The translations under genes and the position numbers were made by a program. Below, in pieces: positions 9,433-16,711 of a stretch of 38,588 bases of DNA; position 1 is the stretch's first letter, and each line of letters starts with the position of its first letter. Source of the stretch: Sedimentisphaerales bacterium (GTDB lineage: Bacteria; Planctomycetota; Phycisphaerae; Sedimentisphaerales; Anaerobacaceae); the NCBI GenBank assembly GCA_016932835.1, contig JAFGCD010000076.1:1-38588 (forward strand). Reading direction: 5' to 3'. The notes below the pieces were generated by a model. It made no database searches, was not told the DNA's origin, and saw nothing but the letters and a program-made list of their open reading frames with translations.

Positions 9433-10473
9433 ATGAATAGGTTATCAGATCAGACAGGACTGAAGATTTTCGTAGGCGTGCTCATCGCTCTTGCCGCAGT
9501 CGCTGCCGTTATTTCGATCGTACGACTCGACACTTTCGGGGAGAAAAGCGAAGGTCTGGGCAAAAAGCTTCTGGACGATATCAAAGAACTATCCAAGATT
9601 GATCCTAACCTGATTTTGTATGAAGAATCGGGCAAGCGAATCAACACAGGTTTCACACAGTCACGCGCCCTGGCCGTTGATTCCAAAGGCGCTATCCTCG
9701 TCGCCGGTGACAGGGCGGTTCGCATTTTCGACCCCAACGATGATACGATAAGTCAGATCAGCCTCTCGGATCAGGCCGGCTGTGTCGCCGTCGGTTCTCA
9801 CGGGAGAATATATGTCGGCGTCGAGAACCATGTGGAGGTCTATAACGCCGACGCCCAGAGACTGGCGCGTTGGAATAGCCTGGGCAATGATGCGCTGCTC
9901 ACCGGCATCGCCGTTTCGAATGACGGGATTTTCGTCGCCGATGCCGGCAATCGCATTGTTATCCGTTACGATGTTTCAGGCCAAATCGTCAAGAGAATCG
10001 GCCAGCGTAATCCCGAGACCAACGTTCCCGGTTTTGTAGTGCCGAGTGCTTCTTTCGATCTCGCATTATCGAATGACGGGCTGCTTAGAGTGGTTAACCC
10101 CGGACGACTTCGTGTCGAGGCATATACCCTCGACGGCGATTTCGAGTTCGCCTGGGGCAAAGCCTCTGCGTCTGTCGACGGCTTCTGCGGCTGCTGTAAT
10201 CCGGCCAATATCGCCGTGCTGCCGGGCGGCGGCTTCGTAACCGTTGAGAAGGGGCTGGTGAGGGTCAAAATATATGATTCCGAGGGGACTTTTGTCGGAG
10301 TTGTCGCCGGGCCGGAGCAGCTTCTCGAAGAGGGCGGCGCCTATATTCATGAATTCCCGGAACAGGCGCAGGGGGTGGGATTTGACGTGGCCGTTGATGC
10401 GGACGGACGCATTTTTGTTTTAGATACGATCAAGAACGTTGTCAGGATATACACAAAGAAAGAGGTCGAGTAA
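9433..10473 (+). CDS. Membrane-anchored NHL-type beta-propeller protein with a CxCC motif
   Basis: The protein has 346 residues. A hydrophobic segment at about 11-30 (FVGVLIALAAVAAVISIV) is an anchor. The rest looks like a six-bladed NHL/SMP-30-like propeller with repeated turns such as SRALAVDSKGAILVAG, TGIAVSNDGIFVADAGN and GFDVAVDADGRIFVLD. A DGFCGCCNPANIAV stretch near residue 250 is unusual for an NHL blade: three cysteines in four positions could hold a metal or form disulfides. A TATAAT lies at 9396-9401 in the 62-bp gap upstream, but its -35 is poor, so an internal promoter is only possible. The stop codon shares one base with the next ATG. The position at the head of the Fe-S genes suggests a role in the same process. 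Confidence 0.8.
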   Translation: MNRLSDQTGLKIFVGVLIALAAVAAVISIVRLDTFGEKSEGLGKKLLDDIKELSKIDPNLILYEESGKRINTGFTQSRALAVDSKGAILVAGDRAVRIFDPNDDTISQISLSDQAGCVAVGSHGRIYVGVENHVEVYNADAQRLARWNSLGNDALLTGIAVSNDGIFVADAGNRIVIRYDVSGQIVKRIGQRNPETNVPGFVVPSASFDLALSNDGLLRVVNPGRLRVEAYTLDGDFEFAWGKASASVDGFCGCCNPANIAVLPGGGFVTVEKGLVRVKIYDSEGTFVGVVAGPEQLLEEGGAYIHEFPEQAQGVGFDVAVDADGRIFVLDTIKNVVRIYTKKEVE

Positions 10474-10715
10474 TGGGCGGGCTATCTGGGAATATTCACA
10501 GCCGCCGAGAGTTTTTTGTCGGTGCGCTGCGATACGCTGCGTTGGGATTATTATGTGCCGGTGCGGCTTTGCTTGCCGTCAAGAGGCGCTGGCTGAAACG
10601 TCAAGGCATTTGTGTCAACAACGGGCTTTGCAGGGGTTGCAGGATACTCGAACAATGCCGTCTGCCCCTTGCACTGGAAGCTAAGAGATCTTCTTCGAGA
10701 ACAGACAATGGCTGA
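10473..10715 (+). CDS. Small twin-arginine, four-cysteine membrane-associated protein
   Basis: The 80-residue product has a twin-arginine element (SRREFFVGAL, residues 10-19) leading into a hydrophobic helix (about 18-41). A short tail follows with four cysteines spaced C-x5-C-x2-C-x5-C (CVNNGLCRGCRILEQC). The twin arginines suggest Tat export or anchoring with the cysteine tail outside; four cysteines at this spacing could bind one Fe-S cluster or a zinc ion. The gene is tightly coupled: its ATG shares a base with the upstream TAA, and its end overlaps the next gene by eight bases. No named family is recognised. It is probably an accessory subunit of the NapG/NapH-like pair encoded next. Confidence 0.7.
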   Translation: MGGLSGNIHSRREFFVGALRYAALGLLCAGAALLAVKRRWLKRQGICVNNGLCRGCRILEQCRLPLALEAKRSSSRTDNG

Positions 10716-11274
10716 GAAAAATGAAAACGTCAATAGACGCCAACTGCTGAAAAAAAGTTGTTTCGGAGGTTGCCTGGTGGGCCTCGGCGGCCTGGCGGGA
10801 TTCCTGTCGGGCAGAAGCAGGGCCGGAGATACGCTCTGGCAGATCGATCCATACAAGTGCATTGCGTGTGGGAACTGTGAGACGCATTGCGTCCTGGAGA
10901 ATTCTGCCGTCAAGTGTGTGCAGGTCTATGAGCTGTGCGGGTACTGCGACTACTGCCCCGGTTTCCACGAGCCCACGGCTCTGGCGCTCGATACCGGCGC
11001 GGAGAACGAACTCTGCCCCACGGGCGCCATCAAACGCAAGTTTGTCAGCGAGCCCTATTTTCAGTACGACATAGATGAAGCCCTCTGCATAGCCTGCGGC
11101 AAGTGTGTCAAGGGATGCGCGGCGTTCGGCAACGGCTCGCTCTTTCTGCAGGTGCGTCACGACCGGTGCCTCAACTGCAACGAATGTTCTATCGCTGCGG
11201 CATGTCCCTCCGGAGCCTTCACAAGAGTACCCTCGGACAAACCTTACCTGCTCAAAAAGGTGGATAACGCTTGA
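10708..11274 (+). CDS. Tat-exported polyferredoxin, NapG/MauM-like
   Basis: The product has 188 residues. The start at 10708 places a twin-arginine signal (NRRQLLKKSCFGGCLVGLGG) at the N-terminus; an earlier in-frame ATG at 10612 would bury it and overlap most of the preceding gene, so it is rejected. Three to four [4Fe-4S] motifs follow: CIACGNCETHC, CGYCDYC with a distant CPTGA, CIACGKCVKGC, and CLNCNECSIAAACPSGA. Size, export signal and cluster content match NapG/MauM ferredoxins, which pass electrons from a NapH-type quinol dehydrogenase to periplasmic enzymes. The next gene encodes a NapH-like protein, which supports the pairing. No nitrate reductase (NapA/B) gene is in the window, so the partner is something else. 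Confidence 0.85.
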   Translation: MAEKNENVNRRQLLKKSCFGGCLVGLGGLAGFLSGRSRAGDTLWQIDPYKCIACGNCETHCVLENSAVKCVQVYELCGYCDYCPGFHEPTALALDTGAENELCPTGAIKRKFVSEPYFQYDIDEALCIACGKCVKGCAAFGNGSLFLQVRHDRCLNCNECSIAAACPSGAFTRVPSDKPYLLKKVDNA

Positions 11275-12569
11275 TGAGACGCTTGTTTTATATCCTGATC
11301 GCGACAGCCGTTCTGTCGGCTCTTTGCGTTTCAGCATCGGCAGAAATGCGATTTCCTCCGCCCGAATTCGAGGGCGATTACGTAATGCCCACTACGACCA
11401 CACCGCATCCTCATCCGGATATTTATGAGTATGTGGATGTCGCCGTGCTCGCAGCGGCGCTTTCGCTGGCTTCATATCTGACCTTGAAACTGCGCAGCCG
11501 GCGGGCGATATTTGTGCTAATGATGCTGTCGTTGATCTACTTCGGCTATTGGAGGAAGGGCTGCGTATGTCCGATAGGCGCGATTCAGAACATTATACTC
11601 TCGATTTTTGACAGCACTTATACTGTACCGATTACGGTATCGCTCTTTTTCCTGCTTCCGCTGGTTTTCACACTCTTTTTCGGCAGGGTTTTCTGTGCGG
11701 CTGTCTGCCCGCTCGGCGCGATCCAGGATATGGTTCTGGTGCGCCCCGTATCGGTGCCTTACTGGCTCGCCGCCGGTCTTCGGCTGCTCGCGTATCTCTA
11801 CCTAACCTTGGCGGTCCTATTTGCCGCTACAGGCAGCGCGTTTCTGATATGCAGATACGACCCGTTTGTCGCATTCTTCCGCCTGAGCGGGAATGTGAAT
11901 ATGCTTATAATTGGTTTGTGCTTTCTTTTGGTGGGGCTGTTTGTAGGGCGCCCATATTGCCGGTTTTTCTGTCCCTACGGTGTGATCCTTCGCCAGCTAT
12001 CTCGGCTTTCTAAATGGCGAGTGACTATTACGCCTGATGAGTGCATCCAGTGCAGATTGTGCGAGGAGGCATGTCCGTTCGGTGCTATCAGAAGGCCTGC
12101 CGTCGAATGGCCCGCCGTCGAGTACGCAAAGGCCAGAAGGCGCATAGCCTTTCTGATTCTCCTGATACCTGTTTTGATTGCTTTATGCGGATGGGGCGGT
12201 TCACTACTGAAGAACGTCACGTCGCGTATGCATCCTACGGTTCGCCTGGCCGAACGCATTTACCTTGAGGAAGCGGGCGAAGTCGAAGGCGTTACCGATC
12301 CGAGCACCGCTTTCAGGGCGACAGGCAGGACAATCGAAGACCTTTATGACGAGGCCTCGGTTATTCGCGAGAAGTTCGTAACCGCCGGCTGGGTTCTGGG
12401 CGGTTTCATGGGGCTTGTGATCGGTTTGAAACTCGGCGCTGTTTCCGTCTGGCGAAAAAGGACCGATTACGAAGCAGACAGGGCCGGCTGTATAGCGTGT
12501 GGGCGATGCTTTAAGTATTGTCCCAGAGAGCACGTCAGGCTCGAAAAGAACAAACAGGAGATTAGTTGA
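11274..12569 (+). CDS. NapH/NosR-like membrane polyferredoxin
   Basis: The 431-residue protein has a signal-like N-terminus, about six membrane helices and several cysteine motifs: GCVCPIGAIQ, CAAVCPLGAIQ and CRFFCPYGV at helix ends, a CIQCRLCEEACPFGAI [4Fe-4S] motif mid-protein, and CIACGRCFKYCP near the C-terminus after a last helix (GWVLGGFMGLVIGLKLG). Three Cx3CP-type motifs plus ferredoxin clusters are the hallmark of NapH and the NosR/NirI C-terminal half, which move electrons across the membrane. It is longer than NapH (about 290 residues) by the N-terminal part and the C-terminal helix-plus-ferredoxin extension. ATG 11274-11276 overlaps the upstream TGA by one base and is preferred to TTG at 11271. 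Only one base pattern separates it from its NapG-like partner gene, so the two are surely co-translated. Confidence 0.85.
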   Translation: MRRLFYILIATAVLSALCVSASAEMRFPPPEFEGDYVMPTTTTPHPHPDIYEYVDVAVLAAALSLASYLTLKLRSRRAIFVLMMLSLIYFGYWRKGCVCPIGAIQNIILSIFDSTYTVPITVSLFFLLPLVFTLFFGRVFCAAVCPLGAIQDMVLVRPVSVPYWLAAGLRLLAYLYLTLAVLFAATGSAFLICRYDPFVAFFRLSGNVNMLIIGLCFLLVGLFVGRPYCRFFCPYGVILRQLSRLSKWRVTITPDECIQCRLCEEACPFGAIRRPAVEWPAVEYAKARRRIAFLILLIPVLIALCGWGGSLLKNVTSRMHPTVRLAERIYLEEAGEVEGVTDPSTAFRATGRTIEDLYDEASVIREKFVTAGWVLGGFMGLVIGLKLGAVSVWRKRTDYEADRAGCIACGRCFKYCPREHVRLEKNKQEIS

Positions 12570-12571
12570 GA

Positions 12572-14323
12572 ATGATGGCATCCGACAACAATGAATCTGG
12601 TAGTGGCAAGGGCCTGGGTCCTTGGTTCGGCAGCGCGATAGCCACCGCTCTGGTCGGGGCGGTGTTTTCGATTGTTATTCTTACGCTCATCGTCGCAAAT
12701 TACGTTCAGGGCCGCATTCGTGAAACCGGATTCGAAAAGAGACTCGAGAATATGAAAATCGAGATTACTAAAGACTCTGTCGATAAGGAGACTCTCGCCG
12801 ATGAGATTCGCCTCTTCGATTTGGAGTTCAGGGAGTCGAGACTTCCCCGTGCCGATTTTACCCGCACCGGCGGCTATCTTCTTCTCGGCGCCTTGGCGGT
12901 TTTCGTTCTCGGCGTCAAGTGGGCGGATATTATCAGAAAAAAGGTGCAGGTTCCGCAGCCTATGCAGGCCGGCGCCGGCGAACAGGTGCGCCAGGCTGCG
13001 CTGGCGCGATGGTCGGTGGCTGGAGCCCTGATAGTTGCGGGAATCGTCGTGGTGTTTCTATTGGTGGTTCCGGATGTCGATTTCAGCACCGAGGACAAGG
13101 TGGACGATTCATATCCGACCTGGGCCGAAATCAGCCGGAACTGGCACCGTTTCAGAGGACCGCAAGGCGCAGGAATCATCACTGATCCCAATATCCCCGA
13201 CGACTGGGAAGGCAAGACCGGCAAGGGAATACTCTGGAAGACCCCTGTGCCCGTCGTCGGAGACAATTCGCCTGTCGTTTGGGGCGACCGAGTCTTCCTC
13301 TCTGGAGGCGACCCCAACGTGTATAAAGTGTTCTGCTTCGACGCCCTGGGCGGGACCCTGCTGTGGACCGGTGACGTCGAACGCACGAAGCCAAAGCCAG
13401 GCGAGGATGAGTTCGAAGTCATGGAGGACACCGGCTACGCCGCCTGCACTATGGCAACAGACGGTCGGAGAGTTTACGTCATATTTACAACCGGCGACGT
13501 CGCCTGCTTCGATTTCAAGGGCCGAAAGCTTTGGACAAAGCCGCTCGGCCTGCCCGACAACGTCTATGGCTATGCCTCTTCGCTTGAAACCTACAGGAAC
13601 ATGCTCCTGATTCAGTTCGACCAGGCGGATGCCGAGTCGGAAATATCGAAACTGATTGCCCTTGACGGCCCCACCGGGCGAATCGTCTGGGAGGCAAAAC
13701 GGCCCGTGGGAAATTCCTGGAGCACCCCGATACTCGCGCAGACCGAAACCGGTTCGCAGATTATCGCCGCAGCAGACCCCTGGGTAATTGCATACGAGCC
13801 CAATAGCGGCGACGAGATATGGCGGGCCGAGTGCCTTGCCGGTGACATCGCATCCTCTCCAATCTACGCCAACGGTATGACCTTTGTCATAGAGCCGTAC
13901 AGCAAAATTGCCGCCATAAAAACCGACGGCAAGGGCGATGTTACCAAGACGCACATCGCCTGGAGTGTCGATGAGCCCGGGCCCGACATATGCAGCCCGA
14001 TCGGCAACGACAAGTTCGTTTTCATTCTGAATTCGGACGGTCTGGCCCTGTGTTTCGACGCTGCCGACGGCAAGACACTGTGGGAAGAGGACATAAGGGC
14101 GGATTTCCTTGCTTCGCCGAGCCTTGTCAACGGCAAGTTGTACCTGCTTACGGAGAAAGGCGTTATGATCATTGCCGAGCCTATGCCCAAGTACAGGGAA
14201 TTGACCAGATGCGAGCTCGGTGAGAAATGTCACGCCTCCCCGGCCTTTGTCAACGGCCGCATTTACATAAGGGGCGCAGATAACCTCTACTGTATAGGCA
14301 AAGAAACATCGGATCGACCCTGA
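12572..14323 (+). CDS. Multi-helix-anchored PQQ-like beta-propeller protein
   Basis: The product has about 583 residues. The N-terminal ~170 residues hold three hydrophobic segments (about 21-46, 103-120 and 150-170) with a charged, coiled-coil-like stretch between the first two. A PQQ-like propeller fills the rest, opening with WHRFRGPQGAGI and showing GGTLLWTGD, GRKLWTK and GKTLWEED blade turns. This is a heavier anchor than the other two propellers here. ATGs at 12572 and 12575 are both possible with AGGAG at 12556-12560; a TTG at 12566 would have closer spacing but lies on the preceding stop. Its place between the NapH-like and NuoEF genes suggests it docks or organises the redox complex, but this is inferred from position only. 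Confidence 0.82.
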   Translation: MMASDNNESGSGKGLGPWFGSAIATALVGAVFSIVILTLIVANYVQGRIRETGFEKRLENMKIEITKDSVDKETLADEIRLFDLEFRESRLPRADFTRTGGYLLLGALAVFVLGVKWADIIRKKVQVPQPMQAGAGEQVRQAALARWSVAGALIVAGIVVVFLLVVPDVDFSTEDKVDDSYPTWAEISRNWHRFRGPQGAGIITDPNIPDDWEGKTGKGILWKTPVPVVGDNSPVVWGDRVFLSGGDPNVYKVFCFDALGGTLLWTGDVERTKPKPGEDEFEVMEDTGYAACTMATDGRRVYVIFTTGDVACFDFKGRKLWTKPLGLPDNVYGYASSLETYRNMLLIQFDQADAESEISKLIALDGPTGRIVWEAKRPVGNSWSTPILAQTETGSQIIAAADPWVIAYEPNSGDEIWRAECLAGDIASSPIYANGMTFVIEPYSKIAAIKTDGKGDVTKTHIAWSVDEPGPDICSPIGNDKFVFILNSDGLALCFDAADGKTLWEEDIRADFLASPSLVNGKLYLLTEKGVMIIAEPMPKYRELTRCELGEKCHASPAFVNGRIYIRGADNLYCIGKETSDRP

Positions 14324-14351
14324 AAAGAAATCCTGTCTCGATAGTAACCTT

Positions 14352-16709
14352 ATGAGTGAATTGGATCTGACACTTGTAGATTCCGCAGTCGAGAGAATCG
14401 GCACGAGCAGGGAGAAGGTGCTCGAATTGCTGCAGGCGATTCAGGGCAAGTTCGGCTATTTACCGACAGAGGCGCTCGAACGCCTCTGTGAACTGACGGA
14501 GATAACCCCGGCTTCGATTGCCGGTGTTTCGACGTTTTACAACCAGTTCAGGCATCGACCTGCCGGTAAATACACTATTAACGTTTGCATCGGAACAGCC
14601 TGTCACGTCAAGGGCGCCGAGCAGGTTTATGACGCCTTCCTGCGCCATCTGGAAATACCGCAGGGGCAGGACACTGATTCGCAGAGGCTGTTCACCGTGG
14701 ACAGGATTGCCTGCCTGGGATGCTGCACGCTGGCGCCGGCTGTGCAGATAGGCCGGGTGACATACGGCCATGTAACCGGCGATTCGGTTGCAAGAATTAT
14801 CGATGATTTTCTCAACCAGGAAAAGGCCAGGGCCGCCAGGCCGGTTCGAAAGAGGACCTTGCTCGGCGATGAAGCTGCCGGCAGAGGCGAAATACGTATC
14901 GGTCTTGGCTCATGCTGCGTCGCCAGGGGAAGCGGCAAGCTCAAAGAGGCGCTCGATGCGGCCCTTAGCACTACAGGGATAGAAGTGCCGGTTAAACGCG
15001 TCGGGTGTGTCGGCATGTGCTACCAGACTCCGTTGCTTGAAGTCGTTCTCCCGGGCCGGGAGTCTTTTCTCTACGCGCAGGTCGAACCCGGAGACGCAAA
15101 AGCCATTGTCCTTCGGCACTTCAAGCCGCCTCGTCTGACAAAGCGTATATCGAATGTCGTTTCGACCGCCTTGGACAATATTGTCGCCAACAAGGGAACT
15201 GAAACAGTCACCAGGCATTCGATTAACGTGCGAGAGGGACACGTAGCCGATTTTCTCGGCAAGCAGGCACACATTGCCACCGAGCATTGCGGAGTTATCG
15301 ATCCGGTCGATTTGGATGAGTATCTGGGAAAGGGCGGCTTCGAGGCGCTTCGCAAATGTGTTAGTGAACTGGATGCCGAGCAGATCATATCCGAGATCGA
15401 AACCAGCGGACTGCGAGGCAGAGGCGGTGCGGGTTTCCCGACACATTTGAAGTGGTCGGCCGTACGCAGTCAGGAATCGCCGGACAAGTACATTGTCTGC
15501 AACGGTGACGAGGGTGACCCCGGCGCATTCATGGATCGCATGTTGATGGAGTCCTATCCGTTTCGTATCCTCGAAGGAATGGCGATAGCAGCCCGGGCGG
15601 TCGGAGCAGAGACCGGGTATCTTTACATTCGCGCCGAGTATCCACTGGCAGTCGAGCGCGTGAACAAGGCAATCGAGATATGCAACGAGCGAAATCTGCT
15701 TGGCGAGCATATTTTCGGCAGTGACTTTTCGTTGTCCTTGAAGATAGTACCCGGCGCCGGCGCCTTTGTATGCGGCGAAGAAACCGCCTTAATGGCAAGC
15801 ATCGAAGGGCGTCGCGGGATGCCCCGGCTTCGTCCTCCCTACCCGGCCGAGAGCGGTTTGTGGGACAAGCCTACTCTGATTAACAACGTCGAAACCTACG
15901 CGGTTGTGCCGTGGATTATCAGGAACGGAGCGGCCCAATTTGCTAATTTGGGCACCGGCAACAGCAAGGGTACAAAAGTTTTCGCCCTGGCAGGCAAGGT
16001 TGCCTGCGGCGGCCTTATCGAGGTGCCTATGGGTATTTCGATACGAGAAATTGTTCAGGATATAGGCGGCGGAGTGGGCGGCGGGCTTCGATTCAAGGCT
16101 GTCCAGGTCGGTGGGCCGTCCGGCGGATGCGTACCGGCTGAACTGGCCGATACGCCCGTCGATTACGAAACCCTCAAAGATGTCGGAGCAATGATGGGTT
16201 CCGGCGGCCTGGTCGTACTCGATGAGACAGACTGCATGGTCGATATCGCAAGGTACTTTCTTGAGTTCACCCAGAATCAGTCCTGCGGAAGGTGCACTTT
16301 CTGTCGTGTCGGGACCAGGAGAATGCTCGATATACTCGAAAGGCTCTGTGCCGGCGAAGGCAAGAAGACCGATATCGACGAACTCGAACACCTGGCTCGG
16401 ATAATCAAGGCCTCCAGCCTTTGCGGATTGGGAAAGACCGCTCCGAATCCGGTGCTCTCGACTATCAAGTATTTCCGCAGTGAGTACGAAGCCCACATCG
16501 AAAAACGCTGTCCCACCGGAAAATGCAGGGCGCTGATTACATATTCGGTGACGGATGACTGCATCGGATGCACCCTCTGCGCCCAGCACTGCCCCGTTAA
16601 TGCTATTGAATTCAGACCCTATGAAAAGCACCAGATCGATACTGAGAAGTGTATCCGATGCGGGACATGCAGGAATATCTGCCCCGCCGATTCGGTGAAG
16701 GTTGAATAG
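14352..16709 (+). CDS. NuoE-NuoF fusion, NADH-oxidising flavoprotein with C-terminal 2[4Fe-4S] domain
   Basis: The 785-residue cytoplasmic protein joins several modules. Residues 1-155 are NuoE-like with [2Fe-2S] ligands C79, C84, C121 and C125. Residues 180-255 form a second thioredoxin-like [2Fe-2S] domain with C188/C189, C219 and C223. About 300-640 is the NuoF FMN/NADH core (GRGGAGFPTHLKW near 353, NGDEGDPGAFMDR near 388) with a SLBB region. A [4Fe-4S] site follows (C645, C648, C651, C691), and the end has two ferredoxin clusters (C737/740/743/747 and C767/770/773/777). The order equals HydC plus HydB of electron-bifurcating hydrogenases in one chain; complex I NuoF lacks the C-terminal ferredoxin domain. 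Expected role: NADH/NAD+ exchange through FMN and Fe-S clusters. No hydrogenase catalytic subunit is encoded nearby; the next gene, two bases on, is the likely partner. Confidence 0.92.
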   Translation: MSELDLTLVDSAVERIGTSREKVLELLQAIQGKFGYLPTEALERLCELTEITPASIAGVSTFYNQFRHRPAGKYTINVCIGTACHVKGAEQVYDAFLRHLEIPQGQDTDSQRLFTVDRIACLGCCTLAPAVQIGRVTYGHVTGDSVARIIDDFLNQEKARAARPVRKRTLLGDEAAGRGEIRIGLGSCCVARGSGKLKEALDAALSTTGIEVPVKRVGCVGMCYQTPLLEVVLPGRESFLYAQVEPGDAKAIVLRHFKPPRLTKRISNVVSTALDNIVANKGTETVTRHSINVREGHVADFLGKQAHIATEHCGVIDPVDLDEYLGKGGFEALRKCVSELDAEQIISEIETSGLRGRGGAGFPTHLKWSAVRSQESPDKYIVCNGDEGDPGAFMDRMLMESYPFRILEGMAIAARAVGAETGYLYIRAEYPLAVERVNKAIEICNERNLLGEHIFGSDFSLSLKIVPGAGAFVCGEETALMASIEGRRGMPRLRPPYPAESGLWDKPTLINNVETYAVVPWIIRNGAAQFANLGTGNSKGTKVFALAGKVACGGLIEVPMGISIREIVQDIGGGVGGGLRFKAVQVGGPSGGCVPAELADTPVDYETLKDVGAMMGSGGLVVLDETDCMVDIARYFLEFTQNQSCGRCTFCRVGTRRMLDILERLCAGEGKKTDIDELEHLARIIKASSLCGLGKTAPNPVLSTIKYFRSEYEAHIEKRCPTGKCRALITYSVTDDCIGCTLCAQHCPVNAIEFRPYEKHQIDTEKCIRCGTCRNICPADSVKVE

Positions 16710-16711
16710 AA

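Noticed and set aside
10612..10707. N-terminal extension of the Tat polyferredoxin
   Set aside because: A start at 10612 would put the twin-arginine signal over 40 residues into the protein and overlap most of the 80-residue gene; ATG 10708 gives a normal Tat signal.
13109..14404. Long open frame (431 codons) on the minus strand
   Set aside because: It lies opposite the propeller gene 12572-14323, whose product has clear blade motifs; the antisense translation matches no family and arises from codon bias.
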